Shown here: positions 7,862-15,196 of the stretch, in pieces
How positions within the stretch are numbered: the stretch's first letter is position 1
How the letters are laid out: each line of letters begins with the position of its first letter
Source: Haloimpatiens lingqiaonensis
Lineage (GTDB): Bacteria; Bacillota; Clostridia; Clostridiales; Clostridiaceae
Reading direction: 5' to 3'
NCBI RefSeq assembly: GCF_901447495.1
Contig: NZ_CABDWS010000020.1
Coordinates: 1 to 44,475, forward strand
Length of the DNA: 44,475 bases
Program-made: the position numbers and the translations under genes
Notes under the pieces: generated by a model
Seen by the model: the letters and a program-made list of their open reading frames with translations, nothing else
Databases searched by the model: none
Told to the model about the DNA's origin: nothing

Positions 7862-8797
7862 ATGGATATTAAAAAAATTGGAGTACTCGGCACTGGAACC
7901 ATGGGACATGGTGTAGCTCAGCTTTGTGCACAAGCAGGCTTTGAAGTTAACATGTATGGAAGATCTGATGAAAGCTTAGATAGGGGCTTTACCAATATAA
8001 AAAGGGATCTTTCTATAATGGTTTCAAATAATAAAATAACAGAAGAAGAAAGCAAAATTATCTTTTCTAAAATAAAGGGAGTTAAAACATTAAAAGAAGT
8101 TTGCGATGGGGTTCAATTAATAGTAGAGTGTTTAGCAGAAAAAATAGAATTAAAAAGAGATATTTTTAATCAATTAGATTCCTTATGTTCTAAAGAAGTA
8201 ATATTAACTTCTAGTACTTCCGGCTTAAATCCTAGTGATATAGCAGAAGAAACCAAAAACCCTGAGAGAGTTGTGGTAGCACACTTTTGGAATCCACCTC
8301 AACTTATACCTTTAGTTGAAGTAGTACCTGGATGTAAAACTTCTGCTGAAGTAGTTAATAAAACTGTTCAATGGGTAAAAAACATAGGCAAGCAGCCAGT
8401 TAAAATGAATAAAGAGTGTCCAGGCTTTATAGGCAATAGACTTCAATTAGCTCTTTTAAGAGAAGCCTTATACATTGTAGAGCAGGGCTATGCAGACCCT
8501 GAGGAAGTAGATAAAGCTGTGGAATATAGTTTTGGAAGACGTCTTCCTCTAACAGGCCCACTAAAAAGTGCTGATTTAGGCGGATTAGATATTTTCTATA
8601 ACATAGCTTCTTACTTATTCAAGGACTTATGTAACCAAACAGAACCTTCTAAACTCTTAAACGACAGAGTATCTGAAGGGAAATTAGGAACAAAAAAAGG
8701 TGCCGGTATATACAACTGGACAGATGAAGAAATAAATAGTATTCAGAAAAAACGTCAAGAATTACTGATGTACTTTTTAGATTTGGATAAAAAATAA
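7862..8797 (+). CDS. NAD-dependent 3-hydroxyacyl-CoA dehydrogenase family protein
   Basis: The 311-residue protein has a Rossmann NAD site, GVLGTGTMGHGVAQ (residues 7-20), the catalytic-region residues His141 in VAHFWNPPQLIPLVEV and Glu153, the STSG segment at 118-121, and the C-terminal helical domain entry CPGFIGNRLQ (186-195). This is the 3-hydroxybutyryl-CoA dehydrogenase / lambda-crystallin superfamily, which oxidises 3-hydroxyacyl-CoA or related 3-hydroxy acids. Hbd of butyrate pathways is about 282 residues and normally sits in the crt-bcd-etf cluster. This lone, longer version may use another substrate, such as L-carnitine- or gulonate-like 3-hydroxy acids. The SD is AAAGGGGG, 8 nt before ATG. 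Confidence 0.8.
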   Translation: MDIKKIGVLGTGTMGHGVAQLCAQAGFEVNMYGRSDESLDRGFTNIKRDLSIMVSNNKITEEESKIIFSKIKGVKTLKEVCDGVQLIVECLAEKIELKRDIFNQLDSLCSKEVILTSSTSGLNPSDIAEETKNPERVVVAHFWNPPQLIPLVEVVPGCKTSAEVVNKTVQWVKNIGKQPVKMNKECPGFIGNRLQLALLREALYIVEQGYADPEEVDKAVEYSFGRRLPLTGPLKSADLGGLDIFYNIASYLFKDLCNQTEPSKLLNDRVSEGKLGTKKGAGIYNWTDEEINSIQKKRQELLMYFLDLDKK

Positions 8798-8897
8798 AAC
8801 TTAAATTTATTTTAAATTAAAAAATAATATAGATTTTAAAATTTATGTGCTAAAGTTGGCTAATAATATAGTACGGTATATAGTTCATATTGTTTAT

Positions 8898-9008
8898 AAA
8901 AAAAGGGGTTGTCGCACCAAAAATAACTTATACAATATATTGTGTTGATTTTAAACTCACAAATCAATATACTGTATATAATTTTATTAATGCCACAAGC
9001 CCTTTTTT
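8898..9008. repeat. ~100-bp hairpin element with 38-bp imperfect terminal inverted repeats
   Basis: The left end (8905-8942, beginning GGGGTTGTCGCA) and the reverse complement of the right end (beginning GGGCTTGTGGCA, 9002 backwards) match at 28 of 38 positions without gaps. A7 flanks the left and T6 the right. Ends like GGGnTTGTnGCA are common on insertion sequences, so a MITE is plausible. It also sits 100 bp after the dehydrogenase gene and would act as a bidirectional terminator. Confidence 0.6.
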
Positions 9009-9018
9009 AACGAAAAAA

Positions 9019-9041
9019 ATTAAGCTTATAAAAAGCTTAAT
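9019..9041. terminator. Short hairpin after the 8898-9008 element
   Basis: ATTAAGCTT and AAGCTTAAT form a perfect 9-bp stem with a 5-nt loop. No T run follows, so terminator function is uncertain. Confidence 0.35.
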
Positions 9042-9060
9042 CAAATAAAATAATTTAAAT

Positions 9061-9195
9061 AAAGGGGGAATTTTTATAAATGCTTAGTCAAGCATTATAA
9101 AAATTCATCAACTGCAAAATAAATGTTTATATTAAATTAATCACAGATGAAATCAAAAGCCCTCAAGGATAATTAGCCCCCTCTAATTCCATCTG
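9061..9195 (+). other. Candidate structured RNA with SD-like GGGGG and C-rich hairpin loop
   Basis: A 17-bp hairpin with one bulge (9068-9106, GAATTTTTAT.../...ATAAAAATTC, loop agtc) directly follows AAAGGGGG. About 40 nt on, CAGATG (9144-9149) pairs with CATCTG (9190-9195), enclosing CCTcaAGG and the hairpin AATTAG-ccccct-CTAATT. The C5 of that loop (9177-9181) can pair with the G5 at 9064-9068, giving a long-range contact. A six-codon frame (MLSQAL, 9080-9100) starts inside the first hairpin. I know no family that matches. It lies ~310 nt before the HesB-like gene. Confidence 0.4.
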
Positions 9196-9426
9196 AATAA
9201 TTAATAAAAACCAAAGTTTAATATTTTATATTTTTTTATAAAGTCACCAAAAATATAGGTGTTTTATATTTTTAAATAATATTGTTCATTTAATACCCCA
9301 AATTAAATGCCCAATATAATTAAATAGCTTTATATTAAATATATATTATCACTATTTTCAAACAAATGCAATGTGTTTTTATTTAAAATTCAAATTCTGT
9401 TCACAATTATTTTTTAAAGATATTCA

Positions 9427-9455
9427 TTGAACTTTATTATATTTTGTATTATGAT
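9427..9455 (+). promoter_or_regulatory. Sigma-A promoter of the HesB-like gene
   Basis: TTGAAC (9427-9432) and TATGAT (9450-9455) are separated by 17 bp, a good vegetative promoter. Transcription would start near 9462, at the left edge of the perfect palindrome. Confidence 0.6.
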
Positions 9456-9460
9456 TATAA

Positions 9461-9490
9461 TATAATTACTATTAATTAATAGTAATTATA
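9461..9490. promoter_or_regulatory. 30-bp perfect palindrome, candidate operator
   Basis: The 15-nt half TATAATTACTATTAA is followed at once by its exact reverse complement. The palindrome spans the predicted start site and ends 8 bp before the SD of the HesB-like gene. It could bind a dimeric repressor or form a hairpin at the 5' end of the mRNA. No T run follows, so it is not a normal terminator. Confidence 0.65.
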
Positions 9491-9509
9491 ACTTTTAGGA
9501 GGTGGCAAA

Positions 9510-9845
9510 ATGGCAGCTATAAAAATGAGCGAAACTGCTTATAAAGAATTTAAAAAATTTCTAGATGATAATAAAGTAACCAATACTAATATAAGAATAT
9601 TTTTAGTTGGTGTTGGCTGTAGTGGTCCTCAATTTAACCTTGCTTTAAGCGAGAAAAATATAGGCGATGTATCTGAGCAAATTGGTGATTTAACTTTCCT
9701 AGTAGCAGGAAACCTTTTTGAAGAATTTAAAGGTTTTGAAATAAAGTGCCCTGAAGAAAATGGGTTTGATAGTTTTACTATAGAACCTTTTGAAATAGGC
9801 GAATTCAATGGTTGTGCTTCTTGCGGTGGAAACTGCGGACACTAA
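9510..9845 (+). CDS. HesB/IscA-like protein with Cys-rich C-terminus
   Basis: The 111-residue protein has the HesB/IscA-like fold pattern: MSETAYKEFKKFLDD at the start, RIFLVGVGCSGPQFNLAL (Cys37) and a C-terminal cluster GCASCGGNCG (Cys102, Cys105, Cys109), plus Cys80. A-type scaffold proteins bind iron or Fe-S clusters through three cysteines, though the usual spacing is Cys-X63-65-Cys-X-Cys; here C37 to C102 is 65 with C-X2-C-X3-C, so the site is present but altered. Clostridia carry related proteins that are selenoproteins; this copy uses ordinary Cys. The SD is AGGAGGTGG. It is monocistronic, with its own promoter, palindrome and terminator and no isc/suf neighbours. Confidence 0.75.
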   Translation: MAAIKMSETAYKEFKKFLDDNKVTNTNIRIFLVGVGCSGPQFNLALSEKNIGDVSEQIGDLTFLVAGNLFEEFKGFEIKCPEENGFDSFTIEPFEIGEFNGCASCGGNCGH

Positions 9846-9856
9846 ACATAAAAATG

Positions 9857-9924
9857 GCTGTCTGAAAAGTCTATAAATGCAATTTTTAGATAATTTACTG
9901 CATTTTTTTACTTTTTTAGACAGC
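9857..9924. terminator. Bidirectional terminator between HesB-like gene and lipoprotein gene
   Basis: GCTGTCTgAAAAGT pairs with ACTTTTTTAGACAGC, with inner pairing ATAAATGCA / TGCATTT. A T run follows on the plus side and the reverse orientation also ends in U-rich sequence, so it can end both convergent transcripts. Confidence 0.75.
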
Positions 9925-9939
9925 TTTTCAAATACTATA

Positions 9940-11775
9940 TTAATATAAATAGCTAAGCCTTTCATTTTTCAAATCTGTCAATTCCCAGTTTCCCTGTGTA
10001 TCCTTGTGAAGTATCAACTTATATATGGTATCTTTAGATTCATCTTTAAGTTTCATATATACCTTGCAGTAATTACCCTTGTCTATATTAGCTGCAAACC
10101 CTGGTTTAGATATATCCCAAAATTGAATTTGAACTAAACTCAATTCCTTATCTTTAAATATACCCATGAATAACTTTCCTTCTTTTCCTTTAACCATATA
10201 ATCCATACATAAATCTTTTACCTTTTTATATTCATCAGTATTATTAAAAGTGCTTATGCCCGTAACATACCACTTATTTTCCTTAGCATTATAAGTAAGT
10301 GATAGTCCTAAGTCTATATTTATAATACTTCCACCAGAGTTTCTCATAACCCCTAGCACCGTTACATAGGCATTGGCATTATCAACTACACTATAACTGG
10401 TGGCTTGAAGCTTTAAATCATAATCTCTTGATGGAACCGTAGCAATAATGTCATTTTTATCCTTATATATATTTTCCATATCAAATAAAGCATATTGATT
10501 TAATGCCTCATTATTGGCAAAATATTTTTGGGTTTTTTCCATGTCATGAATGCCTGTACACATATATTCAGCTATAACCTCTGAAGCACCTCTTATAGCT
10601 TTAAATACCTCTTCCTTTTGTTTATCTACAACTCCAGTAGAAAACTGTACTGAATTTTTTTCAAAATCTATTTGTTCCTTATTTTCGCCAGCAATTCTAG
10701 CCTGTTTACCATCAGGAGATATAGAAAATTTTCCACCAGAAACCACATATTTCTCTCTCTCACTGCCATTTTTATCAACAAGAATTAAAGTAAATTTATT
10801 TTCTCCTGTACCTTTATTCCTAATAGTATATGCAAAATCGCCATTATAAATAAACTTAGCATCATATATGCATCCTTTGTTTATAACCATGGGCTTGTAT
10901 GAATCATTTACATTGCTTATATAATATAATCTAAAATCATTTTCTCCAATTAACAAAGCAGATGTTTTATAGGCATCTCTAAATTTGCCATTGTATATTT
11001 TTTTTATATTATTCCCCTTGGCGTCTACTATAAATGTGGAGACTTTATTTAATGTGGATTTAGTTATTTCATTGGTAGTAACATAGTAATAGTTTTTATC
11101 TAGCATTCCTTTATAATACTTACTTTCATTACTACTATAAGATTCCACCTTTTCCTTAGAATCCATATAATACACAGTATTGTTAACCAAATTAGTATGC
11201 TCTGTATAAAGTCTTTTACCATCTGGAGACCAGCCAAAATAAGTTACAGGGTCCACTTTAACCTCATCTTGAAACATAAAACTTTTCTTTTCTATATTAT
11301 ATATATATAATTTTTCTCCTGATAAAAAAGCTATTACATTTCCTTGTTTATTCCATTTTGATAAGGTCACCAGGTCTATATCACTTTTAAGAACAGTACT
11401 ATTTTTATCCTCCACACTATATAACATTAAATAGTATTTAGAAGACTTTTCACCATATATTATATTTTTATTCCCCGCTGATTCTTTAGATTGGGAAAGA
11501 TAAAAAATATATTTGTTATCTGAAGAAATATCAATGACCATATTTTCAAAGCCCTTATTAAATTCAACTTTTTTAAAGGGACTTATGCCATTAGTAATTA
11601 CTTGTCCATCAATTTTTCTCATTTCATTTTGATTTTTATCTTGATAGACTTCATATAGTTTATTATCCCTTGTTTCCATAGTTGAACAGCCATAAAAAAT
11701 TCCTATAAGCACTAGCCCCATTATAGGCAGAATTACATTCTTATTAGGTTTATTGTTAAAAATCTTCTTTTTCAC
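9940..11775 (-). CDS. Large lipoprotein with WD40/TolB-like beta-propeller repeats
   Basis: The 611-residue precursor has a basic start (MKKKIFNNKPNKN), a hydrophobic core and a lipobox-like IFYGC with Cys30, so it should be anchored outside the membrane. Propeller-type repeats are visible: MVIDISSDNKYIFYLS, FGWSPDGKRLYTE and FSISPDGKQARIAG, the Ser-Pro-Asp-Gly turn typical of TolB/PD40 blades. The last ~200 residues lack such repeats and may form a separate domain. It starts 76 bp after the histidine kinase, in the same operon, with SD GGAGGG. An extracellular partner that presents a signal to the kinase, or a product of its regulon, are both reasonable; the ligand is unknown. Confidence 0.7.
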   Translation of the reverse strand: MKKKIFNNKPNKNVILPIMGLVLIGIFYGCSTMETRDNKLYEVYQDKNQNEMRKIDGQVITNGISPFKKVEFNKGFENMVIDISSDNKYIFYLSQSKESAGNKNIIYGEKSSKYYLMLYSVEDKNSTVLKSDIDLVTLSKWNKQGNVIAFLSGEKLYIYNIEKKSFMFQDEVKVDPVTYFGWSPDGKRLYTEHTNLVNNTVYYMDSKEKVESYSSNESKYYKGMLDKNYYYVTTNEITKSTLNKVSTFIVDAKGNNIKKIYNGKFRDAYKTSALLIGENDFRLYYISNVNDSYKPMVINKGCIYDAKFIYNGDFAYTIRNKGTGENKFTLILVDKNGSEREKYVVSGGKFSISPDGKQARIAGENKEQIDFEKNSVQFSTGVVDKQKEEVFKAIRGASEVIAEYMCTGIHDMEKTQKYFANNEALNQYALFDMENIYKDKNDIIATVPSRDYDLKLQATSYSVVDNANAYVTVLGVMRNSGGSIINIDLGLSLTYNAKENKWYVTGISTFNNTDEYKKVKDLCMDYMVKGKEGKLFMGIFKDKELSLVQIQFWDISKPGFAANIDKGNYCKVYMKLKDESKDTIYKLILHKDTQGNWELTDLKNERLSYLY

Positions 11776-11851
11776 AATATCCCTCCTGTGTTTCTAATAT
11801 ATCATGTGGATTTATCTGAAATTCATCTTAGCTGTAAAACAGTTGTAAATT

Positions 11852-13249
11852 TCAGAATATTATTTTAACTACAGTGCCTTCATTTACCTTACTTTCTATT
11901 TTTAACTTAGCATTATGTCTTCTTATTATTTCACTACTAAGTGCTAGCCCCAATCCAACTCCACCTTCTTTTCTAGAACGTGATTTGTCTACTCTATAGA
12001 AAGGCTCTGTTACTTTTGCTATTTCCTCTTCTGCCATACCTTTTCCAAAGTCTTTTACATAAAGATATATTTCCTCATGCTTTTTGCCTATTCCTAATAT
12101 TATTTTAGAATTCTCTTTAGATGCCTTTATGGAATTATCTATTAGATTTATAAAAACAGCTTTTATCATATCCTTATCTAGTGGTAATCTAACATCTTCT
12201 CCCTCTAACTCTAATGTTATATTTTTTTCGCTGCACTTAATTTTCATAATTTCAGCTATATCCACTAGTATAGGCATTGCATTCTGCTCAAATATACAAA
12301 ATGGATCTTCTCTAGCTATTATCATCTTCATCAGTGTATTTATTAATTTTAACATTCTGCTTCCTTCAAAATATATGTAATTAAGGCCCTTATGAAAAGT
12401 TTGTTCATCGTATTTTATTTTCATTAGTAATTCTGCATAACCTATAATAGATGTAAGAGGAGTCCTTAACTCGTGAGCTAGATTATCTATAAATCTTTGT
12501 TTCTTTTGGCTTTCTATTTCTAGTTGAGTTATTTTACTTTCTATTTCATCAGCCATGGTGTTAAATCTTCCTGCTAATATACCAATTTCATCCCTATTGG
12601 TTACCTTAACTCGATCCTTATAGTTCCCTTTAGTAATGTTATAGGTTACATCGGTTAAATTTTCTATAGGCTTTATCATCATCTTGCTTATGGTTCCAGT
12701 TATTGCTGTTATAATCATAAGTCCTATTATTCCTACTTCAAAAAAGAAAGCATACTGTCCAATTTTTTGCTTGTCTATTTCTGTAATGTCCTTTATATAG
12801 CTTAAAATAATTTTTTTATTGTCCGCTTCAAAACTTTGGTTGGTGAAAATATAGTGTCTATCCTTTTCCCTTCTAAGTATATAATTTCGCTTGCCGTTTA
12901 AAGCAGATTTTAATTCTTCACTTCTATCAAAATTAAATACACTTTCCTTTGGCGCTATAATTTCTCCATTATCTTTATATATTTCTATATAACTATTTTC
13001 ATCTTCAAACATATTAACTATCCTCTGGCTATAGCTGCCTAAATCAACTTTTTCATCCAGCTGCTTTTGATTTACCATTAAGTACAAAACAGAGTTTTTA
13101 TATACATTACTTTGTTCTTTTAAGCATCTATTTATTTCTTTAGTGAGCAAATCATTATAAGTTTTTTCCGTAACCACAACACCAGTAATAGTTAATGTAA
13201 AAAGATATATCCCTATACATAAAAAGAAAATCTTCCATCTAAACTTCAA
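11852..13249 (-). CDS. Membrane sensor histidine kinase
   Basis: The 465-residue protein has two transmembrane helices (about 7-27 and 168-190) bracketing a ~140-residue extracellular domain. A HAMP linker follows (about 190-242), then the phosphoacceptor His259 in FIDNLAHELRTPLTSIIGYAE, and the ATPase domain with the N box LIDNSIKASKEN, G1 KDFGKGM and G2 GGVGLGLALSSEI. This is a standard class I HK paired with the OmpR-type regulator encoded 26 bp upstream. The SD is GGAGG in the gap. The extracellular part looks like a double-Cache/PAS-like mixed alpha/beta fold but no ligand motif is recognisable. Confidence 0.92.
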   Translation of the reverse strand: MKFRWKIFFLCIGIYLFTLTITGVVVTEKTYNDLLTKEINRCLKEQSNVYKNSVLYLMVNQKQLDEKVDLGSYSQRIVNMFEDENSYIEIYKDNGEIIAPKESVFNFDRSEELKSALNGKRNYILRREKDRHYIFTNQSFEADNKKIILSYIKDITEIDKQKIGQYAFFFEVGIIGLMIITAITGTISKMMIKPIENLTDVTYNITKGNYKDRVKVTNRDEIGILAGRFNTMADEIESKITQLEIESQKKQRFIDNLAHELRTPLTSIIGYAELLMKIKYDEQTFHKGLNYIYFEGSRMLKLINTLMKMIIAREDPFCIFEQNAMPILVDIAEIMKIKCSEKNITLELEGEDVRLPLDKDMIKAVFINLIDNSIKASKENSKIILGIGKKHEEIYLYVKDFGKGMAEEEIAKVTEPFYRVDKSRSRKEGGVGLGLALSSEIIRRHNAKLKIESKVNEGTVVKIIF

Positions 13250-13275
13250 CTCTACGACCTCCGCCTTTAGTCAAA

Positions 13276-13923
13276 CTACTCTAATCTATATCCTATCTTA
13301 TACACAGTCTTTATTCTGTCAGTGTCTAATTTATGTCTAAGTCTCTGTATGTGCATATCCACTGTTCTGGTGTTTCCCTCATATTCATATTTCCATATTA
13401 GCTCTAATATTTTTTCCCTAGATAAAGCAATTCCCTTATTATCCACCAATAACTTTAAAAGTTCGAATTCTTTAGGAGTTAATTCTACCTCCTCTCCATC
13501 TTTAAATACCCTTCTTTTATCCTCATGTATTTCTATATTATCAAATTTTTTAATACTATCTTCCTTGTCACTTCTTCTAAAAAGAGCATTTATTCTAGCT
13601 ATTAGCTCCATGCCTTCAAAGGGCTTAGTTATATAATCATCTGCTCCTAAATTTAGACCCTTAACCTTATCCTTTAAGCTATCCATTGCAGTTAACAATA
13701 TAACCGGTATATCTCTTTCTATTATATGAGGCAGTAATTCATATCCATTTATTTTTGGTATCATTATATCCAAAACAACCAAATCCAAAGCCTTTGTTTT
13801 TATAATTTCTAAAGCTTTCTCTCCATCTTCTGCTTCCAATGTATCAAATCCAACCATAGATAAATTTAGTTTTACAAGCTCTCTTATAGGTTCTTCATCT
13901 TCTACTATTAATATAGTTTTCAT
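13276..13923 (-). CDS. OmpR/PhoB-family response regulator
   Basis: The 215-residue protein has a receiver domain with acidic pocket EDEE (9-12), phosphoacceptor Asp52 in LVVLDIMIP, Thr in VILLTAMD and Lys in ITKPFEGMEL, followed by an OmpR-type winged helix (VELTPKEFELLKLLVDN ... TRTVDMHIQRLRHKL ... YKIGYRLE). The start is the ATG at 13923, which has GGAGGT 8 nt upstream; a longer frame from 13938 overlaps that SD. It sits between the ydcF-like gene (24 bp upstream) and its cognate kinase gene (26 bp downstream). Confidence 0.93.
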   Translation of the reverse strand: MKTILIVEDEEPIRELVKLNLSMVGFDTLEAEDGEKALEIIKTKALDLVVLDIMIPKINGYELLPHIIERDIPVILLTAMDSLKDKVKGLNLGADDYITKPFEGMELIARINALFRRSDKEDSIKKFDNIEIHEDKRRVFKDGEEVELTPKEFELLKLLVDNKGIALSREKILELIWKYEYEGNTRTVDMHIQRLRHKLDTDRIKTVYKIGYRLE

Positions 13924-13947
13924 TATTTTTACCTCCAATTCAATATA

Positions 13948-14742
13948 CTATCTGTCAAAAATCATAGACTTAACTACTGCTAAAGCTTCTCTAACATAAA
14001 AATTAAGCTGAAGAACAGTCATTACCTTAGCAGGCATTCCTTTTAGTTCCATGCCAACTCTATTTCCCAGCATTCTAGCTCTAAAAATATGAAAATTACT
14101 TGTAACAACCCCTATTCTTAAATTTTTAATTTCCTCCAAGCTTTTACCTTCTTCCTTTAAAAGCTTTTCCTTGGAAAAAAGTAAATTTTCATAGGTATTT
14201 TTTGATTTATCCTCCTTTATTATTCTATTTCCTTCTATCCCCTTATTTAAAAAATATTTTTCCATGGCCTCTGCTTCACTTATTTCTTCATTTGGTCCCT
14301 TTCCCCCTGATACTATTATTTTGGTTTCAGGGTGATCCCTTAAGTAATCCCATGCTTTGTCAACCCTTTGATAAAGAGTACGTGACATGGTTTTACCCTG
14401 GAGGCCAGCTCCTAATACTATTATATAATCCGAATCCCCTATATAATTCTTATTTCCATAATATAATATAGGAATCTCTATTATTATAAACATAATTATA
14501 AGTAAACAAATTATAGCTTTTACTATTTTTCTCACACCCACAAATTGCTTTAGAATTTCTACATTACGCCTCTTCAAAATTCCACTTATAATAAATATTA
14601 TACCAATAAAAAGCCAAAATTGTGAGAAACTTATTTTATAATTAAAGCAAAGTAATAAAGCATAATAAACTAATGATAACCCCCCTAAAATTATTAATAT
14701 ATTGCTTATTTTTTTACTACTCTTAATCATTTTCCCATTCAT
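13948..14742 (-). CDS. YdcF/SanA-like membrane protein (DUF218)
   Basis: The 264-residue protein has three to four N-terminal hydrophobic helices (about 13-33, 41-57, 72-95) and then a DUF218 domain beginning DSDYIIVLGAGLQGKTMS, with RVDKAWDYLRDHPETKIIVSGGKG, the EAEAM segment and a late VVTSNFHIFRARML. This pattern is shared by YdcF, SanA and related envelope proteins in which the SGG, E-AM and SN-H motifs form the putative active site. Their reaction is not established; a role in the envelope or cell-wall precursor metabolism is often proposed. It is the first gene of the two-component operon, with SD AGGGGGTG. Confidence 0.85.
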   Translation of the reverse strand: MNGKMIKSSKKISNILIILGGLSLVYYALLLCFNYKISFSQFWLFIGIIFIISGILKRRNVEILKQFVGVRKIVKAIICLLIIMFIIIEIPILYYGNKNYIGDSDYIIVLGAGLQGKTMSRTLYQRVDKAWDYLRDHPETKIIVSGGKGPNEEISEAEAMEKYFLNKGIEGNRIIKEDKSKNTYENLLFSKEKLLKEEGKSLEEIKNLRIGVVTSNFHIFRARMLGNRVGMELKGMPAKVMTVLQLNFYVREALAVVKSMIFDR

Positions 14743-14810
14743 TTAACAAACACCCCCTAATTAACACACTTTTAAATATACTTTTATTGTACTTAACTGA
14801 ACTTTCACAT

Positions 14811-14945
14811 ATAAACAGAGCTCTTAGCTTCAGATGGAGTTTTAACTCCATTTGAAGGTTAGAGATCGTTATCCAGGGACGTAGCTGCCGTTAACTCGCA
14901 CTTTGTTAGAAGTGGGAGTGTTACGGCAGGTAGTCATCGGGTAAA
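14811..14945 (+). repeat. 135-bp two-hairpin repeat, copy 1
   Basis: It begins ATAAACAGAGCTCTTAGC and ends CATCGGGTAAA. Hairpin 1: CTTCAGATGGAGT pairs with ACTCCATTTGAAG (one G-U). Hairpin 2: CTGCCGT pairs with ACGGCAG around CCACTTtgttagAAGTGG-type inner pairing (here CGCACTT, one mismatch to the other copies). It shares its right end (GGTAGTCATCGG) with copy 2, forming subtype A. It lies between divergent ydcF-like and MFS genes and interrupts an ACTTTCACA motif. Confidence 0.9.
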
Positions 14946-15196
14946 TTTTAATTTAACACTATACAAGGTAAGAAGTAAAAAATATATCTATGTATTATTT
15001 TACCACAACCTAACCATAGAATTCATCCTTTCAATTTAGAATTTAAATTTTAAAGTAAATAAAAAAACTTCTCACTCATTGACAATTATTCATTGAGCAT
15101 TTACCATTGATACCAATATTGCCTTTATGACTAACCAGTAGTAGAATATATGTAGTTGTAAATTTTCTAAAATTTCTAAAAGAAAGGTTGTATTCA
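14946..15196. other. AT-rich region before MFS gene
   Basis: No gene. It has degenerate CATTGACAATTATTCATTGAGCA-like repeats at 15075-15112, of a type also seen near 680 and 21785. The MFS promoter should lie here but no clear -35/-10 pair stands out. Confidence 0.35.
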
